38,974 nucleotides of DNA from an uncultured Bacteroidales bacterium (GTDB lineage: Bacteria > Bacteroidota > Bacteroidia > Bacteroidales > UBA932). This document shows positions 1 through 8,066 of this stretch, piece by piece (position 1 is the first letter of the stretch; every line of letters starts with the position of its first letter). Below the pieces are notes generated by a model. That model saw nothing but the letters and a program-made list of their open reading frames with translations. It was not told where the DNA came from and searched no databases. The stretch spans positions 1 to 38,974 of the forward strand of contig ONPI01000005.1 in the NCBI GenBank assembly GCA_900319685.1, given 5' to 3'. The position numbers and the translations under genes were made by a program.

Positions 1-116
1 TCGAGCACAAGGTCACGTATCCGCTGTTCAGGAACGGAATCCTTGTAGCCCATAGCGAACCACACTTCCCTCTCGGGAAGCTCCTCAGGGCTGATCTTGA
101 AGGCCTTTTCTATCAT
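1..116 (-). CDS. MetH-activation-domain-like protein, N-terminal fragment (runs off left edge)
   Basis: Only the first 38 or so codons are inside the window. The reading frame opens with ATG at 116-114, overlapping the TGA stop of the corrinoid protein (ATGA-type overlap), so it is probably translationally coupled to it. The visible peptide contains REVWFAMGYKD followed by SVPEQRIRDLV, which resembles the start of the vitamin B12-dependent methionine synthase activation domain (pattern YLGYKG..PDE). Small stand-alone proteins of this type commonly follow a UROD methyltransferase and a corrinoid protein, where they are thought to help reactivate oxidised cobalamin. The identification rests on position plus a short N-terminal match, so it is tentative. 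Confidence 0.6.
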   Translation of the reverse strand, partial: MIEKAFKISPEELPEREVWFAMGYKDSVPEQRIRDLVL

Positions 117-733
117 ACTGCGAGAAGCTCTTTAGCGACCGCTACCGCTTCATTCGCGTTGGAACTGTACCCGTCCGCTCCGATACCGGCGGCGAATTCG
201 GAAGTCAGTGGCGCTCCTCCGACCATCACCTTCACATTCAGGCCGGACGCCTTGACGGCGTCCACGATATCCTTCATGTAGTCCATGGTCGTCGTGAGAA
301 GGGCGGACAGGCAGATTATGTCAGCCTCGTTCTCCCGGGCAGATTCGATGAACCTCTCCTTGGATACGTCCGTGCCTAGATTGATCACCTTGAAACCGCG
401 TCCTTCCAGCATCGAAGCCACGAGGTTCTTGCCGATATCGTGAAGGTCACCCTTGACGGTGCCGATGACGACCGTCCCGAGAGTGGTGGTCTGCCCGGCC
501 ATCATAAGCGGTTTCAGGATATCGAGCGCCGCCTTCATCGCTCTGGCGCTGAGCAGCAGGTTGGGAACGAAAACACGGCCTGCCTCGAACTCCTGGCCGA
601 TGGCCTCCATCGCAGGTATCATCGAATCATCGATGATTTCCTGAGGTGTCTTGCCGGCATCCAGAGCTTCCTGGACGGAAGTCTTCGCAACGGGAGCCAG
701 TCCCTTGAATATTGCATTGTACAGGTTATCCAT
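113..733 (-). CDS. Corrinoid (B12)-binding methyltransferase protein
   Basis: A 206-residue cobalamin-carrier protein of the MtaC/MtbC/MetH cobalamin-domain type. Residues 1-85 form the helical cap domain. The Rossmann-like B12 domain starts near residue 86 and carries the base-off signature DLHDIGKN at residues 96-103; His98 would be the lower axial ligand to cobalt. The later motifs CLSALLTTTM and VMVGGAP match the usual SxL and GG elements that hold the nucleotide tail. It would shuttle a methyl group between a substrate-specific methyltransferase and an acceptor. The ATG is one base after the stop of the UROD-type gene, so the two are co-transcribed. The substrate cannot be read from the sequence. 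Confidence 0.93.
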   Translation of the reverse strand: MDNLYNAIFKGLAPVAKTSVQEALDAGKTPQEIIDDSMIPAMEAIGQEFEAGRVFVPNLLLSARAMKAALDILKPLMMAGQTTTLGTVVIGTVKGDLHDIGKNLVASMLEGRGFKVINLGTDVSKERFIESARENEADIICLSALLTTTMDYMKDIVDAVKASGLNVKVMVGGAPLTSEFAAGIGADGYSSNANEAVAVAKELLAV

Positions 734-734
734 A

Positions 735-1994
735 TCAACTACGTATTTCTTTCAATGTATCCATCATCGCGACCACGTTCTCCACCGGCACGTTAGCCTG
801 GATGTTATGGACGGTGTTGAAGACGAAACCTCCATCTTTCCCGAATATGTCGCAGAGCCTGAGGACTTCCTCCCGGACCTGGGCGGGAGTACCGAAAGGC
901 AGCGTCTTCTGTGTGTCCACACCGCCTCCCCAGAAAGTGACCCTGTCGCCGAATTCATCCTTCAGCCGCTGCGGGTCCATGTCCTTGGCCGCGATCTGCA
1001 CCGGATTGATTATGTCGAATCCGGCATTGATGAGACTGTCAAGCAGCGGGTAGATCGCACCGCAGCAATGCTTGAAGGTCTTCCAGGTGGTATTCTGGTG
1101 GATCCAGTCGTTCATCCTCTTGTAGTAAGGGACATAGAGGTCGTTGAGAGTGTCCACGGAAAGGAACTGGCTCGTCTGGGTGCCGAAATCGGCTCCGCAG
1201 ACATAGACCACGTCCACATTCTCGCCGACGACCGAATGTATCTTCTCGAGATTCTTCACGGCAAGGGCGGTAATCCTGTCGAACAGTTCCTTGATGTAGT
1301 CCGGACGGCATACCGTGGACATGTACCACTCGGCCACGCTCCGGATCCCCCTCGGTTCTCGGATAGCAGGGGATATGATACGTGCCACGTCCCCGAGGGC
1401 CATGCCACCGAATCCGGCGACCACTGCCCTGCCGGTCTTTGCGGCGCGGTCAGTGACGGTTTTCCAGTATCCGAGCGTCTCGTCATCTATATCGCCGTAT
1501 TCCTGGAGATTGTCTTCCACGTTCAGGTTGTCGTCGTCTATCTCGCCCTGCTGACGTTCGATCGAATCGAAGAAATAGCATCTCTCGGGCATATACCCCG
1601 ACGGAGGCAGGCTGTTGTCTCCTTCCGGATAGGTATAAAGGCCTCCATCCTTCATGGTGAAGGAATCAGCCATCTTTGCCGGGAGCATCACCACCTGGCC
1701 CCAAGGCATCCTGTATTCTTTCCAGTCCTTGTTGAATACACCGATGGAATTCTTCGGGGAGAAACACCCTGCGGTGTCAGTACCCAGGGCCTCAGCCAGG
1801 TCGTCTTCGATATAACCCAGCATCTGCCCGGGTTCATGGACATATACGGGATGTTCATCCAAGCCGTAATGGTGCCTGAGGGATTCCACGATCTTGCAAT
1901 GCATGCCGGTCACGGGGGTAGTACCGAAATCAACGGCCAGACGGTCTGCCTGACGGTGTTCCAGGACGCATCTTATCCTTTCCTTTCCAGTCAT
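735..1994 (-). CDS. Uroporphyrinogen decarboxylase-family (MtaA/CmuA-like) corrinoid methyltransferase
   Basis: A 419-residue protein with the UROD-type TIM barrel used by methylcobamide:acceptor methyltransferases. It starts MTGKERIRCVLEHRQADR, the usual opening of this family. Residues 309-312 read HCCG, matching the HxC zinc-binding motif of MtaA/MtbA-like methyltransferases, and a late VFNTVHNIQANVPVENV segment (about 391-407) matches the conserved C-terminal NxxHxIxxxxPxENV element. It is unlikely to be a haem-synthesis HemE, because it is longer, has the zinc motif and sits next to a corrinoid protein. The upstream DUF6512 gene ends 19 bases before this ATG. Methyl donor and acceptor are unknown. 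Confidence 0.9.
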   Translation of the reverse strand: MTGKERIRCVLEHRQADRLAVDFGTTPVTGMHCKIVESLRHHYGLDEHPVYVHEPGQMLGYIEDDLAEALGTDTAGCFSPKNSIGVFNKDWKEYRMPWGQVVMLPAKMADSFTMKDGGLYTYPEGDNSLPPSGYMPERCYFFDSIERQQGEIDDDNLNVEDNLQEYGDIDDETLGYWKTVTDRAAKTGRAVVAGFGGMALGDVARIISPAIREPRGIRSVAEWYMSTVCRPDYIKELFDRITALAVKNLEKIHSVVGENVDVVYVCGADFGTQTSQFLSVDTLNDLYVPYYKRMNDWIHQNTTWKTFKHCCGAIYPLLDSLINAGFDIINPVQIAAKDMDPQRLKDEFGDRVTFWGGGVDTQKTLPFGTPAQVREEVLRLCDIFGKDGGFVFNTVHNIQANVPVENVVAMMDTLKEIRS

Positions 1995-2013
1995 GATACC
2001 AAACTGCAGAAGG

Positions 2014-2505
2014 TCAACCCATATCCTCGAAAATGATCCAGTCCGGAGAGTGATATGTCAGCACTCCGATTGCGATGATGCAACATACGGTGAGCAGCAG
2101 CCACCAAGGCCAGTTGTTCCGCACGAAAGAGCTCTTTGCCCAACGCTTTGCGAACAGTACTGCACCGAGCATGGCTGCGATGTAGATCACCATGTCCAGG
2201 ACCATCAGTTCGTGACGGACGAATATCCAGTAGGAGAAGAATGCCAGCACTACCAGCGGCATGACCGCCAGGGAGCCCAGGACAGGAGCTCCTATCTCCT
2301 TGATATCGTGCCTTGTCAACACCAGGTATATACCCAGCAGCAACAAAGGGTAGAATATCATCTTCATATGCGCCATCACGCTTTCGACCACAGGGAATAT
2401 GTAGCCCCAGAAATGATTGAAGCAAGGAAGGTGATGGACGAAATGCATGCTGGTGCCGAAAACAATGAGCAAGATGGATGCGATAATCGTTTCTTTCCGT
2501 GACAT
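2014..2505 (-). CDS. DUF6512-family integral membrane protein
   Basis: A 163-residue, very hydrophobic protein with about five predicted membrane spans (near residues 8-25, 48-65, 78-95, 100-120 and 133-150). The signature FPVVESVMAHMKMIFYP near residues 37-53 matches the PVNESVWEHLKLxFxP pattern I associate with DUF6512 membrane proteins. The molecular function of that family is not known to me. It is the first gene of the corrinoid cassette, with an exact promoter -7 box just upstream. Its placement suggests a role linked to methyl-group or corrinoid metabolism, perhaps substrate passage, but that is inference from position only. Confidence 0.7.
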   Translation of the reverse strand: MSRKETIIASILLIVFGTSMHFVHHLPCFNHFWGYIFPVVESVMAHMKMIFYPLLLLGIYLVLTRHDIKEIGAPVLGSLAVMPLVVLAFFSYWIFVRHELMVLDMVIYIAAMLGAVLFAKRWAKSSFVRNNWPWWLLLTVCCIIAIGVLTYHSPDWIIFEDMG

Positions 2506-2524
2506 AATTAGATCCGTTTAAATG

Positions 2525-2532
2525 CAAATATA
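2525..2532 (-). promoter_or_regulatory. Bacteroidota -7 promoter box for the corrinoid cassette
   Basis: The minus strand reads TATATTTG, an exact match to the Bacteroidota TAnnTTTG -7 element, 19 bases before the ATG of the DUF6512 gene. It separates the corrinoid cassette from the GNAT gene upstream, which ends at 2548. Confidence 0.65.
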
Positions 2533-2547
2533 ATCTTTTAGCTTGAT

Positions 2548-3066
2548 TTATTCCCTATCGAGCCGCATTACATGGACAGGACGGTCGGAGCCCACTTCCA
2601 GGTTCGGGCACATGGTCGTAAGTCCGGTGTCTGAGAAGCCGCATTTTTCCATCACCCGGCCCGAGGCGGGATTCTCCGGGAAATAATCTCCCCAGAGCAC
2701 CGAGAATCCTTTCTCTTCAAAGCAGTACCTGACAATCAGCCGAAGAGCCTCGGTGCATATTCCTCTCCCCCAATATGGGCGAGCGATCCAATAGCCCACT
2801 TCACATTGGTCTTCAGATATTTCCAAATTGGAAAGCGACGCAGGAAGATAACCTGCACAACCTATCGGCTCACCGGTTTCCTTCAGGACGACCGCCCACA
2901 TGCCTTCCCCGCTGAAGACCGTACGGATGACTTCCCTGCTCTCATCCAGACTCCGGTGCGGAGGCCAGCCCGCACGGGGCCCGACTTCCGGGTCGGACGC
3001 ATATTTGAAGAGCGCCGGTGCGTCTTCCTCCAGCCAGGGGCGCAATATTATCCTATCCGTCTCCAT
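2548..3066 (-). CDS. GNAT acetyltransferase, RimJ/RimL type
   Basis: A 172-residue GNAT enzyme predicted to acetylate an amine (protein N-terminus or small molecule) from acetyl-CoA. It begins METDRIILRPWLEEDAPAL, the typical RimJ/RimL-like opening. The acetyl-CoA binding loop is RPYWGRGICTEAL near residues 95-107, in the R/QxxGxG/A form, preceded by the EVGYWI strand. Its ATG lies inside the end of the upstream GNAT/zinc-ribbon gene (19-base overlap), so the two are co-transcribed and possibly translationally coupled. It is the last gene of the minus-strand operon starting at 7557. The substrate cannot be predicted. Confidence 0.88.
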   Translation of the reverse strand: METDRIILRPWLEEDAPALFKYASDPEVGPRAGWPPHRSLDESREVIRTVFSGEGMWAVVLKETGEPIGCAGYLPASLSNLEISEDQCEVGYWIARPYWGRGICTEALRLIVRYCFEEKGFSVLWGDYFPENPASGRVMEKCGFSDTGLTTMCPNLEVGSDRPVHVMRLDRE

Positions 3067-3935
3067 CTCTTGAGCATCGGGAAGAATCCCAGCATCATCT
3101 GCTTATACTGTTCCCTCGTCAAAGGTTGCGGCATGTTCTTGTTCACTTCATCGACAAACTGGGAGCAGTGTTCTGCCATTTCCTCCATCGTAAAGTCCTG
3201 AAGGAACCTGCCTTGGGAATAGCAGTATTTGCAATACTCGTAGTTTATGCTGCCGTCGGCGTCGGTCCCGCACATATCCTCGGAAGACAGCGGCATGCCG
3301 CAGCTCTGGCAGAACTGAGGCAGCTGACCGGCACGGAATTCCTTTTTCTTCGGCGGGAATCCGGCTTCATATTCCTCGAAATCCTCCGGATCCTCGTCCG
3401 CCACGAAATACCCACGAGGAGGCCGGTATGTCGCTTCAATGCCGCCCAGCCAGCCAGGGATCAGTTCCTGAGCGAGGAAATACGGCACTTCGGCATCCCT
3501 CGGTTCGGTATGGTAATGGATTCCTATCTTGCTGGCCAAGTCGAAACCTGCGTGCCTGTAGAAATCGATGTTGCCTTCCATACACAGGAAGCCGACTCCC
3601 ATCTCCCGGGCTTTCACGAGCGCATGCTGCAGCAACCTAAGCCCGTATCCCTTCCGCTTGTAATCCGGATGGATGCTGATGGGACCGAATGTCCATGAAG
3701 GCTTTTCCGATCCGTCGTCAAGGAGAAGGACTGCCTTGGAGAACATGACATGGCCTATTATTCGCCCACCTTCCTCCATCACGAAATCCAGTTCCGGGAT
3801 GAAGTCCGGATCCTCACGGAAACGATGCAGGACATAATGCTCCAGGCAGCCTGGCCTGTAAACATTCCAGAAGGCTTCCCGCGTGAGATTCTCCACTTCG
3901 CGGTAATCCTCGGGCCTTTCAAGTCTTATCTTCAT
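3048..3935 (-). CDS. GNAT acetyltransferase fused to a C-terminal zinc-ribbon domain
   Basis: A 295-residue two-domain protein. Residues 1-170 are a YhbS-like GNAT domain with the acetyl-CoA loop HPDYKRKGYGLRLL near 89-102. A linker leads to a putative zinc-ribbon domain (residues 205-290) beginning QFCQSCGMPLSSEDMCG, with Cys pairs at 209/212 and 235/238 and a helical tail, as in the 'putative zinc ribbon' family. I chose the ATG at 3935 over a TTG at 3944, because the MKIRLERPED opening fits GNAT proteins and the TTG directly abuts the stop of the upstream gene. Function is presumably acetylation with target recognition by the zinc domain; the target is unknown. Confidence 0.85.
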   Translation of the reverse strand: MKIRLERPEDYREVENLTREAFWNVYRPGCLEHYVLHRFREDPDFIPELDFVMEEGGRIIGHVMFSKAVLLLDDGSEKPSWTFGPISIHPDYKRKGYGLRLLQHALVKAREMGVGFLCMEGNIDFYRHAGFDLASKIGIHYHTEPRDAEVPYFLAQELIPGWLGGIEATYRPPRGYFVADEDPEDFEEYEAGFPPKKKEFRAGQLPQFCQSCGMPLSSEDMCGTDADGSINYEYCKYCYSQGRFLQDFTMEEMAEHCSQFVDEVNKNMPQPLTREQYKQMMLGFFPMLKRWRRIG

Positions 3936-3944
3936 GATATCCAA

Positions 3945-5003
3945 TTATTTACAATCATACCATTCACCCCAGCCCATGAGTACGTAAGGCACATCGAAAT
4001 GGTAGATCTTGTCATTCTTGTACAGGGTCATCCAGAAGGCCTCCCTATGGTCGATTCCGTGAGCACCGATTTCATCCTCATGCTGGGATATGAGGAGTTT
4101 CGGCGACAATGCCGCCAGATGCTCCTCGAAGTCGTGGATCCAGCAATCCATCGCCAGGACATCGATCTGTGGGAGCAGCTTGCCGGCTTCCTTTATCATG
4201 GCCAGGTCGCTGCCGTCCGTAAGCCACTGGTCGCCCATCGCACAGATAACCTTCCCGTTCGGAAGGGTGACTACCCAGATGTTATTCTGAACCTTGTCCT
4301 GATGCCCCGGAAGGACGTTCACGACCAGTTTACCCGAGCTGAGGTTTACCTCGAAAGCCCAGAGATTCTCAGGGCGGACATGGCGTACCTGGTCATCCTG
4401 CCTGAATATCTCCTCGGTGGCGTAGATAGGGACGTTGCGCTTGTGGCAGAGGTCACGGACATGCGAATCCACATGGTCACCATGGTCATGGGTCAGGAAA
4501 AGGATGTCTATCTTGTCCACGATCTTCGACATGAGTCCATCCGGAATCAATGTTCCGTTCCTTCCGTTCAGGTCCACGGCGACCGTAACGTCACGTGTCC
4601 GGAATATAAGTCCGCAATTGTAGATCTTGTAAACCCGCAGGGATTTCTTGTCCTTCAATGGTTTGTCCAGATCCTCGATTACTTGCTGCATGCGCCTGGC
4701 AAGGAAATCCAGTACGGCAGGGTTGTGGATCGGATCCGGTTCGTGCAGCACGGCATCGAGCATGAGGAAAGCCACTTCCCTTTCGAGTGATACCTGAGTT
4801 GAAGGTGGATTGGCGGTGAATACCCTGTCGGCAATGTCAAGCATATACCAGGCCTGGTCCTCCAGATACTTTTCGGGACGGTTCCAATATTCTTTGAGAT
4901 AGCGGTGGCCGTCATCCGGATTACGGCTCGGCTGGGACTCCTGCGAGAACAGGCAGAAAGTCGAGGCGATGATCGCCAACGATGCAAGAACAGTCTTTTT
5001 CAT
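3945..5003 (-). CDS. Exported metallo-beta-lactamase-fold hydrolase
   Basis: A 352-residue protein with a signal peptide (MKKTVLASLAIIASTFCLFS, cleavage near residue 20), so it is probably periplasmic. After a roughly 100-residue helical N-terminal region, the metallo-beta-lactamase domain shows the zinc motif THDHGDH at 171-177, with later candidate ligands in LPGHQDK and AMDCWIHDFEEH. The last part, LISQHEDEIGAHG, resembles the C-terminal histidine region of UlaG-like lactonases. It probably hydrolyses a small molecule; the substrate is not deducible. The ATG is 6 bases after the MATE stop, and the downstream GNAT fusion follows within 10 bases. Confidence 0.87.
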   Translation of the reverse strand: MKKTVLASLAIIASTFCLFSQESQPSRNPDDGHRYLKEYWNRPEKYLEDQAWYMLDIADRVFTANPPSTQVSLEREVAFLMLDAVLHEPDPIHNPAVLDFLARRMQQVIEDLDKPLKDKKSLRVYKIYNCGLIFRTRDVTVAVDLNGRNGTLIPDGLMSKIVDKIDILFLTHDHGDHVDSHVRDLCHKRNVPIYATEEIFRQDDQVRHVRPENLWAFEVNLSSGKLVVNVLPGHQDKVQNNIWVVTLPNGKVICAMGDQWLTDGSDLAMIKEAGKLLPQIDVLAMDCWIHDFEEHLAALSPKLLISQHEDEIGAHGIDHREAFWMTLYKNDKIYHFDVPYVLMGWGEWYDCK

Positions 5004-5009
5004 GATATA

Positions 5010-6374
5010 TCAATTTGTGGTTGGTTCTTTACCCATGGATTTCAATGCACTGGCACACAGAGGAATGGCCAGGCAGAACGACAGCGCGTCGGAAACGGTC
5101 TGCGCGATTTCCAATCCCAGGAAACCAAGGATCCAGTGGCCGATGAACAAAGCCGGCAGGAAGAATATCCCCTGCCTGGCGGAAGCCATGATTACAGCGG
5201 GCCAGGTCCTCCGGATATTCTGCAGGTACATGTTCGACATCACCACGAAGCCTGACAACGGGAACGAGATACACTGGAAGCGCAGTACCCTGGAACCGAT
5301 CCGTACGACTTCTGCATCATCCGCCCGGAAGGTTGACACCAAGCCTCCGGCGAAAATGAATCCAAGCACGGCCAGGACCAGGCAATATATGGTTGAGACG
5401 ATGCAACCGTAGCGGAATGCCTTGCGGACCCTGTCAAACTTGCCTGCGCCGAAATTGAATCCGCATACCGGCTGGAATCCCTGGCCGTAGCCAATCATCG
5501 CAGCGCTCGCTATCATGGTCACGCGGCTCACGATCGAAAAGGCAGCCACAGACTCATCACCATATCGTGCAGCCATCTGGTTCAGGCATATTGCCGCGAT
5601 GCTCAGCAATCCTTGCCGCGCCAGCGAAGGAAGCCCTCCGGCAGCAATGTCCCGATACAGGGTGCGGCTCGGACGGAAGTTGTCCAGACGGATCCTTATC
5701 CCTCCCCGCTTCCCGGACAGGGACAGCATTACAAAGAAACCTGCCGCCTGGGAGATGGCAGTAGCAAGCCCGGCACCTTTCACTCCCATTCCGAAATGGA
5801 AAATCAGCAGAGGGTCGAGTGCGATGTTCAGCACGGCACCCGATGCGATGCCGATCATCGAGAGCATGGCATTGCCCTGATGCCTCATCTGGTTGTTCAT
5901 CGTGAAGCATCCCATGATGAACGGAGCTCCGATGAGGATATAAGTGAAATAATCCCGCGCGAAAGGCAAGATGGTCGGAGTGGAGCCGAAAAAATGAAGT
6001 ATCGGGTCCATCGCGATGAAACCGACAAAGGATAGCAGCAGCCCGGTCCCTACCGACGAGACCAGACCCACGGAGGCCATCACTCCGGCGCCTTCGGTTT
6101 CTTCCCTGCCCAGTGCGCGTGAGATATAGTTGCCCGACCCTTGACCGAAGAACATGGAAATCGCCTGGATCAGGGTCATATATGCGAATACGATTCCCAA
6201 GGCAGCGACCGACTGGGTATTGAGCCTTCCGACGAAGAAAGTGTCAGCGATATTGTAGAGCGCGGTGACAAGCATGCTCACGATGGAAGGGACAGCCAGT
6301 TCAGTAACCAGCTTCCCGACCGGTTCGGTCGTCATCCTGACGAACTTGTCATGCTGTGCCGCTGTGCCTCTCAT
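5010..6374 (-). CDS. MATE-family efflux transporter
   Basis: A 454-residue inner-membrane transporter with the 12-helix MATE layout as two homologous halves. The N-terminal half has ELAVPSIVSMLVTALYNIAD and the characteristic FVGRLNTQSVAALGIVF stretch. The second half has GLPSLARQGLLSIAAICLNQ and YGQGFQPVCGFNFGAGKF, a conserved MATE motif. It would export cationic drugs or metabolites using a Na+ or H+ gradient. The ATG lies one base after the stop of the upstream outer-membrane-like gene, so both are in one operon. Length is normal for the family and no defect is visible. Confidence 0.94.
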   Translation of the reverse strand: MRGTAAQHDKFVRMTTEPVGKLVTELAVPSIVSMLVTALYNIADTFFVGRLNTQSVAALGIVFAYMTLIQAISMFFGQGSGNYISRALGREETEGAGVMASVGLVSSVGTGLLLSFVGFIAMDPILHFFGSTPTILPFARDYFTYILIGAPFIMGCFTMNNQMRHQGNAMLSMIGIASGAVLNIALDPLLIFHFGMGVKGAGLATAISQAAGFFVMLSLSGKRGGIRIRLDNFRPSRTLYRDIAAGGLPSLARQGLLSIAAICLNQMAARYGDESVAAFSIVSRVTMIASAAMIGYGQGFQPVCGFNFGAGKFDRVRKAFRYGCIVSTIYCLVLAVLGFIFAGGLVSTFRADDAEVVRIGSRVLRFQCISFPLSGFVVMSNMYLQNIRRTWPAVIMASARQGIFFLPALFIGHWILGFLGLEIAQTVSDALSFCLAIPLCASALKSMGKEPTTN

Positions 6375-6375
6375 G

Positions 6376-7557
6376 TCAGAACCTGTAATTCAATTGGAAG
6401 TTGGCTGTCAAATTGGAGAATCTCCCTTTCTGTGTGAGTATGGAACGGTCACCTGAGGTTCCGGGATACTCACGCGAGCCGTTGTCGAATACGAAGCGGG
6501 AGAAATCGGCCCAGGCCGTCAGGTAGAAATGCTCTTCGGTATAGCACACCCCCGCCCTGGCCGTGAAGTTGGGCAGGATGCGTCCCCGCATCTCGAAGGT
6601 ATCTGCGACCTCGGCGGAATATCCGTACGGGTCCGAGACGGCATATTCCTTCGTAATGACCTTGTTGCGGACCGCAAGCATCGGCACGGCGGTGATATTG
6701 AAGGCCAGGTTCCGCAACCCCTGCAGGTCATGCTTGCCCTTGGCATCCCGGTGGAAAGGCACCCAGTTGTAGGAATATCCGAATCCCATCGAGAACTGCC
6801 TGGAGCTGAAACTGCCCATGCCCATTATCATGTTCATCAGAGCAATGTCACGGGGATCAAGGGATATGTCTCCCCTGGTGTATTTGGCAGCCGCAAGGAA
6901 CGAACCTGCGGAACGGCACTGGATGACACCGCCGTTATATGCAGCCCGATAGGAAAAACGGTCGCGATTGAAGGCATAGACCCCGCTCAGCAGTATCTCC
7001 TTGACCTTCGCGGAACCAGTCGATTCCAGAGGAAGTGAGCCGTTCTGCTCCATGTAACTCGGATCCGAGGGTTCCAGGAACTCGACCGACATTGTCCCGC
7101 CCGGCTTGGCATAATACCTGTCATAGCGGGCATCGATTGCGAATGAATTGGAGAACCACCTCAGGGAATAGTCCTTGCCTACATTGGATTTACGCCCGAT
7201 CTCATGGGAGAAACCCAGTTTGAGAGGCCCGTAACCGGCACTAAGTCCGACGTTGTTGGTAACGCGTGGCTCGGTCTTCAGCTTGATTCCGAAATCCAGG
7301 TGGAGATCTCCGGTAAATATCTCTTCGTTGGAGTCGATCATCACTGAATTGCGTGCCACGGTATAACCGGCCGCGACGCTCAAGCCATTATTGGGCTGGA
7401 AAACATAGGATGGCTCCAGCCTCGCACTGGGGGCGCTGAAGAAGTCCCACAGCCGCAAGGCAAGGTCCACAACGTCCTGTGCGGACGCGGAATATGAAGC
7501 CGGCACGCCGGATAGCACGAAGATTGCAAGCAGCCTTATGAGGACGGACCTTCCCAC
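6376..7557 (-). CDS. Predicted outer-membrane beta-barrel protein (DUF4421-like)
   Basis: A 393-residue protein with a signal peptide (LIRLLAIFVLSGVPASYSASAQ) followed by a long run of amphipathic beta-strand-like segments, ending in NFQLNYRF with a terminal Phe, the classic signal for outer-membrane barrel insertion. The pattern after the signal (WDFFSAPSARLEPSYVFQP) resembles DUF4421 proteins of Bacteroidota; I cannot verify this without a profile search. The start is GTG at 7557-7555. No in-frame ATG lies nearby and an in-frame stop closes the frame about 30 bases upstream. It is the first gene of a five-gene minus-strand operon and may be an envelope partner of the MATE exporter. Confidence 0.7.
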   Translation of the reverse strand: MGRSVLIRLLAIFVLSGVPASYSASAQDVVDLALRLWDFFSAPSARLEPSYVFQPNNGLSVAAGYTVARNSVMIDSNEEIFTGDLHLDFGIKLKTEPRVTNNVGLSAGYGPLKLGFSHEIGRKSNVGKDYSLRWFSNSFAIDARYDRYYAKPGGTMSVEFLEPSDPSYMEQNGSLPLESTGSAKVKEILLSGVYAFNRDRFSYRAAYNGGVIQCRSAGSFLAAAKYTRGDISLDPRDIALMNMIMGMGSFSSRQFSMGFGYSYNWVPFHRDAKGKHDLQGLRNLAFNITAVPMLAVRNKVITKEYAVSDPYGYSAEVADTFEMRGRILPNFTARAGVCYTEEHFYLTAWADFSRFVFDNGSREYPGTSGDRSILTQKGRFSNLTANFQLNYRF

Positions 7558-7612
7558 ACGTTCACGTTTGATTTGTAAATTTAATCATTTTTGACCATAA
7601 GACCTTTAAATC

Positions 7613-8026
7613 ATGAGAAAAACGATATCACTGGTCATGTTCCTGGCCATCTCGATAGTCTCGATGGATGTCATGGCACAGAGACTGACAGATTCCGGAT
7701 ACCGGACCGTCGGATACATCAAGCAGGACGGAACGATACAGGACGCCTCATACCGGACGACCGGATACATAAAGTCTGACGGCAGGGTCCAGGATTCTTC
7801 ATATCGGACAGTCGGATACATCAAAAGCGACGGCACCGTCCAGGACGCCTCCTACCGGACGGTCGGATATGTCAAAAGAGACGGCTCGGTCCAGGATTCT
7901 TCCTACAGGACAATAGGCTACATCAAGAGAGACGGCACGGTCCAGGACCGCAGCTACAGGACCATAGGGCACGCTGACGGCGTTCCGACCAGATGGGCCG
8001 CATACTTTTTCTTCTTCAGGCTGTGA
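7613..8026 (+). CDS. Secreted beta-flower repeat protein
   Basis: A 137-residue exported protein: signal peptide MRKTISLVMFLAISIVSMDVMA, then five full 17-residue repeats of the form YRTxGYIKxDGxVQDxS and a partial sixth ending YRTIGHADG. The C-terminal tail reads VPTRWAAYFFFFRL. This repeat plus the WAA-FFFF tail matches what I know as the 4-fold/5-fold beta-flower domain proteins of Bacteroidota, small secreted proteins of unknown function in which each repeat forms one beta-hairpin petal. It is a lone gene, divergent from the minus-strand operon and followed by the fucosidase. The regular repeats are also visible in the DNA as 51-base units. Confidence 0.8.
   Translation: MRKTISLVMFLAISIVSMDVMAQRLTDSGYRTVGYIKQDGTIQDASYRTTGYIKSDGRVQDSSYRTVGYIKSDGTVQDASYRTVGYVKRDGSVQDSSYRTIGYIKRDGTVQDRSYRTIGHADGVPTRWAAYFFFFRL
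7700..7978 (+). repeat. 51-bp in-frame tandem repeat (5 full copies plus a partial)
   Basis: Units start at 7700, 7751, 7802, 7853 and 7904, with a partial copy from 7955. Each encodes 17 residues beginning YRT. Copies differ at many third positions but keep the length exactly, so the repeat is maintained at protein level rather than by recent slippage. Confidence 0.9.
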
Positions 8027-8031
8027 CAGCT

Positions 8032-8061
8032 TTGCAATTCTAATTATTTTAACTATCATTG
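8032..8061 (+). promoter_or_regulatory. Candidate promoter for the fucosidase gene
   Basis: TTG at 8032-8034 and TATCATTG at 8054-8061 are separated by 19 bases, fitting the Bacteroidota -33/-7 layout with one mismatch to TAnnTTTG. The ATG follows 5 bases after the -7 box, so the leader would be extremely short. Confidence 0.4.
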
Positions 8062-8066
8062 CTTTG

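Noticed and set aside
735..1994. HemE (haem biosynthesis uroporphyrinogen decarboxylase)
   Set aside because: It has the zinc-type HxC motif, is longer than HemE and sits in a corrinoid cassette.
651..2036. Long open frame on the plus strand (about 460 codons) antisense to the corrinoid genes
   Set aside because: It overlaps well-supported B12-protein and UROD-type genes, shows no recognisable domain, and results from the codon bias of the opposite strand.
6376..7557. Outer-membrane-like protein as the TolC-type partner of the MATE exporter
   Set aside because: MATE pumps work without an outer-membrane channel, and the sequence lacks the TolC coiled-coil pattern.
7700..7978. Regularly spaced repeats as a possible CRISPR array
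   Set aside because: The repeats are contiguous 51-base units without spacers and encode an in-frame protein repeat.
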